A DNA stretch of 64,000 bases from Clonostachys chloroleuca (GCA_037952775.1 JBANAY010000003.1:17236001-17300000); one strand, 5' to 3'. Numbered from the stretch's first letter, positions 36,137-48,600 are shown. Notes: generated by a model not told the origin, from the sequence alone. Made by a program: numbers and translations.

Positions 36137-37630
36137 ATGTCTTCAGATCAGCCATACGAGTCTCCTCCCTCCCCACCTTCTCAAACACGACCTCCTCGAC
36201 AGCATCAACGAAACTCATCTGATGCCTCCTCTTCCATAAGCCGCCCGGCCGCCGATTCGCGCCAAAGTGCCTTTCCCTACTCCTTCATTCGAGCCCACCA
36301 AGCCAATCTCTCCTCTACGAGCCTTGTACCATCCACTGCCGAGGGCAAACCTATTCCCGTTGACGACTCGACTGCCCAGCACCGTACATCTGCCCTGAGA
36401 GAGCTCAACAACAATTTCCCGAGTCGGCATCGCTACGCTAAATCATCCGGAGCTCAGAGTAGTACTTATTCGGAACCAGTCATCGTTCGCAGTTACTACT
36501 CCCCCGTGCCGAACCGTCCTGCCAATAACTTCCATAATCCTAGTTCTGGAACTATCCCTCCACGCGGGGGCTCTACCACTTCAGAAAGATCAGTCCTGCC
36601 ATTTGCAGCAATTTCATCAGCCGGGACTGGGATGTTGAGTCGAATGGTCCGCGCTCGCGAGAGCAAGCTCGCCATAGATGCTCATAGCGAGGCGAGGCTT
36701 CCACCCGTAGACGCGTTCAGTTTCAAGAACTTCATCTCCAATATCGAACCTCAAGAAGGGCGATCCGACATCAACGCCGATTTGGATCGTATTGCAGAGA
36801 TCTGTGCCAAGTCGAGGTATTCTCTTAGCAACCAGTATGAGGTTCATTACGCCCCACATGGTTCAGGTTCTTCTTTTCTTGAAGGTCCTGGTTCTGGTCA
36901 AGATACTCAGGGCCCAACACTTCAAGTTGTGTCAGCTGACGACGAACATAATATGAAACGAAATCGCAGAAGGCGGCATGGAGCGCGTCCCAGCAGTCGG
37001 GCCATGGGAACTTTGGAAACAATCATATCATCCAGCCGATCGTCCGATGACGAGATATCCAAGAAGAAGTCGGCTGCTGAGTTAGCGGACCAGGTTCGTG
37101 GCCGAACCGCTAGAAGGGAGTCCGAGGCCACAACCCCAACCAGTTCTATGCATAGCGACGCATTTGAAAACCGCGGCCAAGACGACAAAGGACCAAAAAA
37201 CACAATGCAACGAAAAAAGTCAATGTCTCTGGCCCTTATAGATGGCACAGGTCAAAGTTCGGCACCAATGGACTCGTCTTCTCCCCGAAACTCTTCAGGT
37301 GCTCTAACTAGCGAGCCTGCCCTCCCCCAGGCCTCAACTAGCCAGCTTGAAATTCGCACCGGTCCTGAAGGCTCGGCTTCGGGACCAGACTCTCAGCGCG
37401 ACCGGCAATGTTTGCTTTCTGGTCAGCAGAGTATTGGGAGACTTGTGGCCGCCAAGGGGGCAGTATCGCACCTTGACCGAGAACCCAGCCTTTTGACTTC
37501 CTTTGGGAGCTGGATCCCTTGGAAATCATCTGACGCATCAAGCAAGTCCTCAGGGCGCGCCGAGGGAAGCCTCCGAAGCATTCTCCGTAATACGGATGTT
37601 AAAGGCAAGGCTAATGAGAATTCTTTTTGA
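36137..37630 (+). CDS. Serine-rich disordered protein, unknown function
   Basis: Predicted 497-aa intronless protein that I do not recognise. The start is the ATG at 36137 (MSSDQPYESPPSPP); a further in-frame ATG five codons upstream is also possible. It is dominated by Ser, Pro, Arg and Asn and is likely disordered. One segment at about residues 175-240 looks folded or conserved: MVRARESKLAIDAHSEARLP, then DAFSFKNFISNIEPQEG and DLDRIAEICAKSRYSLSNQY. A basic patch (KRNRRRRHGARPSSR) at about residue 276 could be a nuclear localisation signal. The C-terminus includes SFGSWIPWKS and RSILRNT. It may be a phosphoregulated scaffold, but that is a guess from composition only. Confidence 0.75.
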   Translation: MSSDQPYESPPSPPSQTRPPRQHQRNSSDASSSISRPAADSRQSAFPYSFIRAHQANLSSTSLVPSTAEGKPIPVDDSTAQHRTSALRELNNNFPSRHRYAKSSGAQSSTYSEPVIVRSYYSPVPNRPANNFHNPSSGTIPPRGGSTTSERSVLPFAAISSAGTGMLSRMVRARESKLAIDAHSEARLPPVDAFSFKNFISNIEPQEGRSDINADLDRIAEICAKSRYSLSNQYEVHYAPHGSGSSFLEGPGSGQDTQGPTLQVVSADDEHNMKRNRRRRHGARPSSRAMGTLETIISSSRSSDDEISKKKSAAELADQVRGRTARRESEATTPTSSMHSDAFENRGQDDKGPKNTMQRKKSMSLALIDGTGQSSAPMDSSSPRNSSGALTSEPALPQASTSQLEIRTGPEGSASGPDSQRDRQCLLSGQQSIGRLVAAKGAVSHLDREPSLLTSFGSWIPWKSSDASSKSSGRAEGSLRSILRNTDVKGKANENSF

Positions 37631-38395
37631 ACGATACCTGGCTGTCTCCAACTTGGAACCAGAGAGGTTGAGGAGCTGTTACAGAAAAGGGGGTTTTCTG
37701 TTTCATTTTTATGACCATGCACGAGTAGAATTAAGTGGCTCGTCGCTATGGAAGAGAAACGGGGTGTGGTGTCTCACATCAGAGTTCGCCATGATGAACA
37801 ACGTCCCGCCCTACTTATGATCTTATGACCTATATGACTCATGACGAAAACAAATCGGTTTAACAAAACGAGGAGGACGAGAGAAGCAAACTCGCCGACC
37901 TAGCCATCCTGGGCACCTTTGCATTGGAAATATTGAAGTTTCTAAGGAGGATAACTGTACCCGTTGCGGGATTACGGATGGGTAGACTGAAGGAGGCTAT
38001 TACGACTTCATTTTTTGTCGGTATACATATATATTGTCTCAGAATGGCTGCGAACGATCGGTGGCAAGATGATTCCACATTATTTAAGATATGTGCTAGC
38101 CCGGAAAGTAGGACTACTTAAACTGGCATAATAGATATGATATACTGGCATCAAAACAATCCCGCCATACGATGCTGATGTGATCCGATTCAAAGCAGCC
38201 CCCCGTCCCCAAGGATTTCGCAACGCCGTATAAGAACCCTCAACAATTAGAAACACGTATGTCGACTGGAATAAACAAACTACCAACCCTCCCCCTCCCT
38301 TGCCGCCATAATGCGACGGGTATCGTATGACCCGAAATATCCCCCCCACGGTGTAACTTTTTTTCTCTTGTTCCATACAACGCCGCCTGATGATT
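37631..38395. other. Convergent 3' region
   Basis: This 765-bp gap lies between the convergent serine-rich gene and CTK1 and should hold both 3' untranslated regions. It is AT-rich with no supported gene. Confidence 0.45.
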
Positions 38396-41300
38396 TTAGT
38401 GCTCCTCAAGGTTAGACGTCTCCGGGACGTTTTCGACCGCCGTCACTGGGGCGGCATCGTCTGTCGTTGCACCCATATGTATCCTCTTCGGGTCTCTCGA
38501 TTGGTCGATGCTGTCGTGCGATCGCTTCTTATCCCTCGCACGACTAGCAGCGGCGGCATCCTTACTGGCCTTGCGAGCCTCGCGATCCCGCCTCTCGTTT
38601 TCTTTGCGCAGGGCTTTGGACTCGAACTCGTGCCAGTCTCCATCGATACTCTTCAGCCTGTTGGGATACACGTTAGCATAGCTGTCATCTTGAAACTGCA
38701 ACCCTTTGATAATATGACGTGGGCAACTTACTCTAGCGCTTGCTTCGGTAGCGGCTCTTCTGTGGTAAAGTAGGGATGCTGGAGGACCTCGGCCGCGTTT
38801 GGACGAGCAGCTGGGTCGTATCGAAACATGGCGGAGAGGAGGTCGAACGCGGCGGGCGTGACGCGCTCCCCGTACTTTTCTGCAAATACATTCTTCCTCC
38901 TCGCGGTTGGTCTCAGAAGTTCGAACCATGCCATATCCACAAGGCCAGGCCAGTCCTGCCGGTTCGGGGTGCCAAGAATGTTGTAGATCTTATCCAATTG
39001 ACTGAGCTCTGTCCCGTCACCTGCAAAGATGGCGTGCCGCGTGAAGATTTCAACCATGACGCAGGCGGCACTCCAAACATCCACAGCGGCAGTATATTTC
39101 GTCTCTCCCAGCAAAAGCTCTGGTGATCGGTACCATATCGTGATGACTCGGTTGGTGTAGTCAAGCTGGTGGTGCTTGGCGTAGAAGCGGGCCAGGCCAA
39201 AATCAGCAAGTTTCAACACGCCTTCGTTGCTCACTAGAATATTCGCGGCTTTGATGTCGCGATGAAGGACCCCTCTCGTATGTAGGTAATCAAGCGCTTC
39301 AAACAATTGCTTTGCCATATGTTTCTTCTGTGCGGGTTCCATCTTGAAAGTTGGGTGATTTAGCAAGCCCGTTAAATCATGGGATAGATACTCAAACACC
39401 ATGAAACAATCATTCTTCTCAACCATGACCTCCTGCAGGTTGACTATGTTTGTGTGCCGAAGAGATTGTAGTAGCTTGATCTCGCGGACAGCAGTGACAG
39501 GAAAACCATCTCGCTCTCCTTCCATGCGTATGCGCTTGAGGGCGACCAGGCCTTTGGTATAGACATTCAAACCTTTGAAAACTTTGCCATATGTACCAGA
39601 GCCTACGACGGACTCATTGCCCGGTTTCCTGAAGAAGACAGAGCTGGATGTTGCTAGCTCTTGAGGGAGACTCGGGCGGATTTTCGGTCTTCGTATGATT
39701 TTTTTCACTTTTCGCATTCTGGGTGCAACCCTGGGCCCGTCCCTGGGCTCGTCGGGTGGACCTCTTCCTCTGCCTTCATTACGGTGACGCGCGGATGCTG
39801 GCTCAGTAGGCGCAAATCTTGGCGGTGCCGGGTCATGTTGGGGTTGCTGAGTTGATTTAGTTGACTCCTTATCACGTTGAGGAGCGGCATTGAATTTCTG
39901 TGAGATTTCGGGTTTCGGGGCAGTGGCAGCAGGCTTTGATGCTTTAAAGGCGAAGCTGAACTTGGCAGACGAGTTTGACTGCCTACTTGGCCCGGTTGGC
40001 GGTGGCCTTCCTGATGGTCCCCGGGGAATAGCTGTTGGTTGATCCGCTTGATTGGAAGCCCCTTCGTCGTCATCCTGTGGTCGGAAAGTGTCCTCATTTA
40101 TCTCGGGATCGCCGTTCGTAGGTTCGTCTTCCATATGGATTTCATCATCTTCGTGGGGTTCCTCTTCCATATGGATTTCATCATCTTCGTGGGGTTCCTC
40201 TTGCGAATAGTGGCCTCGCGAAGATTGTGAATGATTGCCTGGACCAAAGTTCCCATTCTTATAGTTAGATCCTCGATGGTTCCGCCCTTGATAAGGGGCA
40301 CCACCCCGGGACCCGCCTCGATGCCCGCGGTGATTTCCTGGTGGCGGCCCTGAGTACGAGGGTGAGCGAGGAGGATTTTGATGATAGTATCCTGCTGGGC
40401 CGCCAGATGGCGGATAGGAACCTGATCCTTCGTTGTATGGATATTGACTAGATCATATATTAGCAAAAGTTAATAGCCGGAAATTGGATGTCGACTTACT
40501 GTGGGGGCGAGTACGATGCACCACCCCAACTGCCTCGTCTGGGCCCATATGATGATTGCGAAGGTGAGTCATGGTATGAACCTACACGGGGAGGGGAAGG
40601 GGGTAGGGGCGGGAATCTCCACGGTAGGATTGTTTTTGAGAGTATTTGGGATGGTGCCCTCTTCTGTGTGATGCTTGTGAGCCCATCTTATCATTGAACT
40701 CTGGTTGGGGCGGACTATTGGGTCTGTGGGCTTCACCCCAACGCCTTCGGTCTGGATGGATCGGGGGTGAGTCGGATGTGTGAGCCCTAGAATCCTCGGG
40801 ATGATGGCCACCCTCTTCAGTGTTTGGTGGGGCCTCTGTGGTCGCAGAGTGCGGCTGCTGGTAGCGTTCAAATGATGACCGGCGGGAGTTCCTGGACGCG
40901 TGACGATCGTCACCAGTTGGGGATGGACTTCGAGAGTGTGAATGGTGGTCTGTTCTCACACGTCTTGACTCCTGTCCGCCAGAATGGCCACCGTCCTCAG
41001 CAGCCCTGGGAGACACAGGGCTTGAATGGCGGTTGGACAGAGAATTAGCGTTCTCGCCCCGGGATGGGGACGCGTGCGGGCGAGGTGACTGGCGATGTTT
41101 CGAAGAAGGTCTGCGACCTCTCTTGAAGCTGTGCTCGGCTCGATTGTCGTTCCTGTTGCGAGGATGACCCTGATAACCCCTGCGCTTCTTCCGCTGCGAA
41201 GCCGTGAAAGACTGGCTGGAGCTCCGGCTTCGTTGTCGCTTGGATGACGATGGCGAAAGATTTCGATCACGGTCGCGACCAGACCTGCCCTCAGCCTCTC

Positions 41301-41589
41301 GATCACGGTGGGACTTGGCGCTGAAACGCGGAATCAAGTCATTACTCTTCTCAGCTCGACGGGTGTCACCGGGGGAGGGTTGTCGTTGATAGTCTTCGGG
41401 CTGGTCGTCCGTCGAGCGGTGCTGTGGGTTCGAGGCACGGTCGTTTCGTCCGGGCCTGCGTCGACGGCTTCTACTGGGAAAATTGTTGCGGGGCCCGCGA
41501 GGAGGTGTTCCAGTTTGATCCGAGGAGTCTAGGCCCCTACCAACTCGAGCCCTTTGCCGGTGGTCATTGTTATCCCCAGCGTCTCTCAT
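38396..41589 (-). CDS. CTK1: CTD kinase catalytic subunit Ctk1/CDK12-like (frameshifted)
   Basis: Predicted 1022-aa cyclin-dependent kinase of the Ctk1/Lsk1/CDK12 group, which phosphorylates Ser2 of the RNA polymerase II tail. Exons are complement(40500..41589), (38732..40447) and (38396..38657), with introns of 52 and 74 nt. The N-terminal 600 residues are Arg/Ser-rich (RSRRRRPGRNDR, SSSKRQRSRSSSQS), as in CDK12/13. Kinase motifs follow: glycine loop GSGTYGKVF (about 646-656), Lys about 668 in VALKRIRM, a PITAIRE-like helix PVTAVRE, HRDIKAANIL (about 759), DFGLAR (about 779) and T-loop Thr about 795 in LDYTNRVITIWYRSPE. The frame breaks in a C-rich stretch at 40588-40603 (as G runs); one added C restores PPSPPRVGSYHDSPSQ and gives 3069 nt. 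A 36-bp perfect duplication lies in exon 2. Confidence 0.92.
40131..40202 (-). repeat. Perfect 2 x 36-bp tandem duplication in CTK1
   Basis: Two identical 36-bp units encode the acidic peptide EEPHEDDEIHME twice, in the disordered region before the kinase domain. The perfect identity suggests a recent duplication. Confidence 0.9.
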
Positions 41590-43971
41590 GGCAGCAGGTC
41601 GAGGGCGACGTAGTGGAGGCTCTGGAGATCCCCCATTGCGACACCCCATTTGAGTTTTTAGTGTTGGTCGCCAGACTAAATGCCCGTACCTTAGCCGAGC
41701 ACCACCCCCCAGCACAAGGCTGCGAATGGTCGTGTCTGCTTGCAATGAAGCAGGCAGATCAGAGTAAGCAGAGCGGCTGCTCGGCGATAATAGTCGCGAA
41801 AATTATTGAGCGTCAAGGAACAGATGAAAGGCAAGCGAGCTGCAGGAACGGAACGAGGGTGGTGCTGGTCGGCGGATGATGACAAAAAGGCAATGCACTG
41901 TCCGAGGATGCGACGTGTGGGAATTTGGATGCTTTTTGGCGTCGCAAACACCTTCTGTCATCCACTGAGACGAGATTAAATGCCACTGCCAGGGACCCGG
42001 CCGACTACACCAGGGGAGCAGCTGGATCTGGCCCAGAGCAATAGACCATGGCAGGCGAGGTCTCTTGATGCACTTGCAGAAAGACGAAAGCCATTCCTCC
42101 CCTCCCTCATTCTTCAGCGGACTGCCGCTAAGCCAACCACCTGCATCAAATGTCCGCGTGGGAGCCATCTTCTTAGCGCACCACAAGGGAAGACCGAGCA
42201 AGTCGTTGCTGGCTCTGGTGCAACCAGTACACGCTCAGAAATTCCCTGCCCCCATTTCTCATGCCTGTCATGGACAAAGGCTAGGTAGACAGTAGAGCTT
42301 GTGAGTCAATCAACGCACACTATATACGAGATCCTCCCGGATCATTTTACGAATCCCCCACTCTCCACACAAGGTCTCAACTGCCTGTTCTGAGGAACAT
42401 CATTTGTGAGGCCTGCTGGGATAATTCTGGACAAACTTGGAGCATGGCAGAAAGAGAAGAGGCTCGCCACGCGCCTGAACCTGTATGCAGCACACACTCT
42501 AGAAGTGGTGGCAATTGCCGACTTGTCTGACGGGCAAGTTGACCGACAGGTAGGCTGACAGCCAGGCATCAAAAAAGGCGACAGGAGGCAAAGAGAAAAT
42601 CCAGGTTTCCGTAGTTGCACAACAGTCCGTCCATGCGGGGTAGCCCCCCGCAGGCCATTTGCTCCGTTTCCCCTTCGAATAACTTATTAGTTCCCCGTTG
42701 ACGAAGAATCTTGGTCACGGCTAGGAGGCCTGCTGGGTTGGATGAGTATTTGGGGGCGCATGGGCAAGGCGGATGTATCCCAGCTGCGCCATCACGTAGT
42801 GATCTAAACGGCGGGGAAAGCCAGACAAAATTGGCCACCCCGACATAGCTTATCCGATATTCGTCACCAGCGAGCTAGTTAGGAGAAAATACTATCGAAA
42901 CTCACAGCAACCAGCACGGTCGGAGTTTGAAAAACACCGACGGTTGGAAGCGATGCGCTCGTCCGCGTCCCTTGACATGGAAAAAAATGCATGGAGGGAA
43001 TAATCTGTAGTCCTGGTCCCAGTGTGACCGCCACTGGGATCGAGTATCGGTGTAATGCACGCCTGAAATACGCGATAGATATACGACGGTCGGTCGTTGG
43101 CCATGAACCGGCATTTAAACGTAAGGCATTGCTGATTTCTCGATGATTACAACGATGGCTTTCGAAGCCGAGGTTGGCTGGTGCCGGGTCGAAGCCGGAA
43201 TGGTACGCATGATTGCAAGTACACAAGCTAGAGTTGAAAGCCTAGAACCTGTGGCGAAGGTGCAGCTTGTATGAGCTTAAGTGTCAATAACCGATCGCCC
43301 CGTTGACGGTTGGGCTTTGCGCATCGCTGGGTCTACTGTGAGGATCGAGTGTAGCTGGTGGTTTGGTTAGGTAGCGGTTGTGGGTTGATGGCCAAACGTA
43401 ACCCACCTTTGGAAGCTGGATCACGTGCGCTACAGCGGACATCAGCCACCTTAGGGATCAGAGCGCCATCACAGTGGCTGTTGCCCCTCATTCTCATACT
43501 TCAGCTGTTAGGTACATGTAGCTGGCCAACACCATCGAGGCACATAGAATCAGAATTTGATACAAAATGTGCCTATTCTTCAAACTGAGGCTATTTCCCT
43601 TTTTTACGATACTCTAGGTTATGTCGGAGTGGCATTTGGCTATTGCACTTTGTTGGATATCTTCAACTTGCACCACGCAGCGACTACCAAGGCTGGTTAT
43701 TTCAGAGTGGCATCTGAGAACACCTCTTCTATCACACATATTGTCACAGATCAGGTCTAGTGGTGTTTTTGGGGGTGAGAAATAGCTAGTATTTGTATAT
43801 GCGAGCGCACAATGGCACCATTTCCACCTATTTAGTTTGTTATATTGGTTTATCGGTAATGACTGTGTTTCATGATGAAGACCATCACGTATCAAATTTC
43901 AATTCGGAAAGGACAGGAATTGGACGTTAGGTCCGACGCCTAAAAAGGCCAAAGATCAAGTAGGAACTAGC
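41590..43971. other. Intergenic between CTK1 and INO1
   Basis: About 2.4 kb lie between two minus-strand genes. The left part is the CTK1 promoter and the right part should contain the INO1 3' untranslated region. The ORFs are short and resemble nothing I know. A CTAGGTAGAC word occurs at 42281. Confidence 0.4.
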
Positions 43972-45659
43972 TTAGAAAAGCTTGTGCTCGAGGGTCATGT
44001 CAGACTCGGGCTCGAGACCAACGCAGGCGCGGAAGATGTTGGTGACGGCTGCGCGCTGCTTGGCAAGAGCATTGACAACCGGAGTTCCGGGGGAGTCAAC
44101 GGAGCCTTGAGCATGTAGCTCAGGACGCTGAGAACACTATGGAAGTTCTTGAAATCGCCAGTGTCGGAGCCATTGGCGGAGGCAGCCTTCCACTGGATAC
44201 GGGTCATCATTTCGGCTATGACAACCAAGTCGATGATCAGGGGCGAGGCCAGCAGAGAGTCCTCGCAAATGTTGAACAGCCTGGGGGAATGTTAATGGAC
44301 TACATCTTGCATGTACGGAATCTGGTTAGACTTACGAAATAGTCTGGTGACCACCGAGGAAAATCTCAGCATAGTACTCATCCAAGGCACGCTTGTTGTC
44401 GGCTACAGCGGGCATATACTTGATCACGACGCAGTGATCGGGGTGCTCGCCCTTCTTGTAGAGAACATGGTTGGCTTCAACCATGTCATCCACGACATTG
44501 GACTTGGAGATCTCCTTGGAGCGGAACTGCTTATGGGAGCTCAGGTTCTTACCATCGTTGTTACCCAGGTGATTGTAGCTGGCGATGGAGGTCAGCTTGA
44601 TGCCGGCACTGATGAGGAAGTCAACAAGAGCGGATTTCATCTTGGTCTGGCCAGACTTGAAGTCATCTCCGCCAATGTAGGCATTGTGCTTCTCCGCCAA
44701 CTCAATAGCACCGGGAACAAAGGTGTTCTGGGGAGATCCGTTGATAAAGGGAGTGTTCTCAAGGATACAGGCCACGGCGAAAACGGTGGAGGGGGAGACC
44801 TCCTCATGGCCCTGCTCAATCGACTTGAGGAGGTTATCAGCGGTATCATTCACACCCTCGATGATGTCGGCATAACGTTCGGTGTTGGCCGTCCACATCA
44901 CGATGACTTTGTCAAGACCATTCTTTTCTTTGAACTCTCGAATGTCTTTGCGCAAATGCTCAACGTGGGCCAGAGAAGCCTTGCTACCTTGGATCAAATT
45001 GTCGGCACGGTCCTCCTGGTTGGCAGCAATGAAGTCAGGGTAGTAAATGGAAGGCAATGGGACGTAAGAGGCCATTTCCTTTTGAACCAGAGCCTTGAGG
45101 CCGGGCTCCAGAACCTTGGAACGATCCATAGCCTCAGCAAGGTTCAGCTTGCTAATGTCCCAGCCGCCAATGACAAGATCATTGGGTGGACCATGGGCAA
45201 GATCTGATGGAAAGGAATATTGACATCCTTGTGAGTTTTGGCATCGGTTCCCAGCTTCATTGTGGAGCCCATGACAACGGAGCCATAGTAATTGGCCTCC
45301 TGCTGTCCCTCCTTGGTCGGCCAGACGAGGTTGCGGCGGTTGGCAATGATACCGGCGGTGACAGTCGTACCGTTGTTACCGCCCCAGCCGACAAGCATCA
45401 TACCGGTCTTGGGCACCTTCCTTTCGACCTTGAAGTCGTACAGAGTCTCAGTCGGGGTGGCCACGAACTTGCCATCCGGGTTTGTTTCGACCTGGGTAGT
45501 ACGATAGGTGTACTTGGACTTGATTTCGCTATCCGTATAAGTGACATTGGGAGAGTTGACTGTGAAGACATCATAGGCGGCAGTCTGGACAGTGCTCCCG
45601 TTTCCGTTGGAGTTACCCCCGTTAGCGGATCCCGCATGCTCCTCTGCGTGAGGGGCCAT
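43972..45659 (-). CDS. INO1: Myo-inositol-1-phosphate synthase (two frameshifts)
   Basis: Predicted 544-aa cytosolic NAD-dependent enzyme converting glucose 6-phosphate to inositol 3-phosphate, the first step of inositol and phosphatidylinositol synthesis. Exons are complement(44336..45659) and (43972..44280), with a 55-nt intron. Family motifs include [15 protein letters not shown] (NAD binding), [39 protein letters not shown] and [14 protein letters not shown]. Two frame breaks occur. At 45184-45186 one missing C turns the conserved [15 protein letters not shown] into an early stop near residue 158. At 44089-44093 one missing C in a C5 run disrupts [18 protein letters not shown] near residue 506. 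With both bases added the length is 1635 nt and the protein runs to the usual end LEHKLF. I read these as assembly indels, though a pseudogene is formally possible. Confidence 0.92.
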
Positions 45660-48600
45660 GTTGGCTAATTGGAATCCGGAGATTATTGTCAGAAGGTCTT
45701 ATTGTAGTTTGGACCTTTACTGAGTATCGATCGAGTCCGCTGCTCCACCAGGGGCGGCTGAGCGGCGGGATCCGCTGAACGGGTTGTGAACGCTGCAGAA
45801 GAATGTTAACAGGCCATTCGCAATCTTCGCTGAGACTCATGGGACTTACGAGTTAAGGAGATTGGAGAACGTCTTGGCGACTTAAGTGATCGAGGTTATG
45901 AGCCCTCGATCTGTACTTTATGTGGCTGTTGACGAAGTCCGAATCGGAGATCGCGGGGTAGCGGGGCAGTGATACCAGCTGGTGGTAAGCTGCGAGGGAT
46001 TGGACTATGGGGTTTTGATTGAGGGTTGCTCTGGAGCAAGAAACTTGGGTCCTAAGACAATAGTGTTGGTGGGTTGGAAAGAAAGGAAGAGAAGAAGTGG
46101 AAGTGTCGGAAGCTGGCCAGATTATTATAGTGTATTCCCTCGTTGTGCGGAAGTGGATAACATGCGATATGTTGGGGCAAGTGGTACGTAAGATAACGGT
46201 GTTGTATCTGCCAAGAGCAGCACTGATACAGCGGTGAGAGCTATTATCGGGATTGAGCAATTGTCCGTTACTTCTACGACACTTGGGCAGACCCGGAATT
46301 GGGCAGAGCGGGCTGCGGTTGCGGCGGTCGGCGCGCGATATACCTGCAGCCCGCACTGGAGAGGCCAGCTACGATGTGCGAATGGCGCTAGGTCGGATGT
46401 TGCGGGCGAGGCACACGAGCGATGATGTGCCAGGTGCATCCAACCGACGTCGTAATACATTATCTATGTATGCAGAATCCTATTGGCATGCTGTCGACGG
46501 CCGGGTCCCTCGCTCACTTCGGGCAATCCCCTCAATGTCCGTGCTGGCCGGCGATCATGATCGAAGGCACTAACAGGACAGACTGGCGCTATGTTGATGT
46601 TGTCTGTGCGAAAGGGGACTCCGTTCATTACCCCTTGGCTCCTGGTGGAGATCAATTTGTCTTGTCTTCTGGCTGGTAATTACCAAACGGCACAGGCATG
46701 GCCCAGCACGTTGGCAAGTCTCCCTAATAAGCGACTAGCCTGTGCCTGTGTGCTCCTCACTTACTGGGACAAGAAGTTCACTTGGCTCGGCGCGGGGGGG
46801 CATGTCTCAAGTGAGAATGGTAAAACGATGCTACCTGCTGTCCCAGGAAGGTGGGTTTCGGACATTATAGTCGAAAATCATCGTCACTAGCATTGACTTG
46901 GATATTAATCTGTTCTACACCATCTTACGAGAGCGAGGCATGAATTCGAATCACGGGGCACTGCATAGCTCGATCGGAGGAGAGTAATGGGCCGGGCTCA
47001 ATGGCTGGCTAAGATCATGCAGGTGATTTCCTGGTGCTTATTGGCTTGGTGGTGGCGCCAACAACACACACACATGCCGATAATTGTTCGCCTTGGTTGA
47101 GTATTGACGCTTGTGGCTTGCTGCCATCTACGACGGAGTCACAGACCGGACACTCAATTGGCTGGGAGGGCTTTGCGCAATCTGGAAGACGACGAACCCG
47201 TGGTTCGCATCCAACATCCGTTGTGCTGTCTCATTGGCGCCGATTAATATTCAATGGTGTGGATGACACCCTCGGGCCAAAAACGGAATTGATGATCGCT
47301 GTTGGAGGATGGACCCTCCGTAGATGTGGAATAAGGTGGTGTTGCGGGCAGGGGTATCACAATGTCGCAGGAGGCATTAGGGCACCTCTTCATTCGGTGG
47401 AATCAGTGCCAGACTCCAGTCATCTGAACACATTGCGAGCACGCCCCGCTGGCCAGAATCAATCCACGGCGAGGCCACATTCACTATGGTGGGAGCGATA
47501 AGACGAGGCCAACGCTGGTGGCTTGCCTGAGAGTTGCGCTCTGCCATGTGCAACGTGACCATACATAGAGGCATGCCAACCCGCATAGCACAAACCGCAG
47601 TGCAGATAGTTGCTCCTAAGTAGGCCGCCAGTTGTTCTAAATGACGTCGGATCCATCGACGAGGTGGCTAAAAATTGCCGGTGTGCTAGTCTCTGGCAAT
47701 GGGAGCTGGGGCATCCCCATTCGGACATGGAGTTTGATGAAGAAGCGTTATTAATTAGATGCTTGATCCAAGAGGGGCCAGCAGCGAACAGCAGCATGAC
47801 AGGCAACATGCTTTTGCTAGGGCTTCAGCCAGGGCGGGCCAAGGGTGCGTCCAGTCCCTGTCTGTGCTCGTTTGTGGCGGTCTAAGGTCCTGCTCCTGCG
47901 ATGGAGGAGACTTTTTAGTCCGGTTAGGGGTCTCATATGCACGTTCACAGTAGCTTCTCCGGAGGCAGATTCTTGGTTGGCGGCACACGGGGTCATCATT
48001 CTAAACCGACATCTGTGCACGCAGCCGCTCAAGTGCTCACGACGGCTGTCCCGTTGGCTGGGCCAGAAGACAAGCGATGAGCAGGCTGAGATGGGTGAGG
48101 CCTCGTGTGTGGTCGATGTATCTGAGATCATGGCAGTTGGACGGAGCAGCTCATGCAGGCTTCCTCATCCTCATTGGCCTTGACGATGTTGCTCTGCAAT
48201 CTCTCCGCCCACAAGGGAGGGCTCCAGGCCAGACACCAGGCGGCGAAATACTTACTAGTATTGTGTGGGGTGTCCCTTGACACGACTTCCCTTTCAATCA
48301 TGTCCACTTGGCTGTGTGTCAACCCAATACTATTGAAGCATGTCTCCTCTGCAGGCGTGGCTGTGGCACGCCCACGGCCAGTCTCTCGTCATCCTGCTCG
48401 CCCAAAGTCCATCGGGAAGCATCCAGATGAATAATAAGTCAACACGGAGGCTCGTTGGATGGGCTCGTGTGATTGGGACGTGCTCGTACAAATATCCCTC
48501 CTACCTTATCCTCGTACCACCGCCAGATTGCATGGGACCCCTGTCGAGATCCAGGGACACACCTATTACACGCCCATGCGAACGCCAGGGGAAACGCAGG

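Noticed and set aside
44311..45207. 298-codon plus-strand ORF opposite INO1
   Set aside because: It mirrors the strongly conserved INO1 codons on the other strand and has no independent features.
45853..46356. 167-codon minus-strand ORF upstream of INO1
   Set aside because: It overlaps the likely INO1 leader and promoter, is Arg/Ser/Thr-rich and has no recognisable features.
46921..46965. ATTCGAATCAC resembling a tRNA B box
   Set aside because: No matching A box, stems or acceptor pairing could be built around it.
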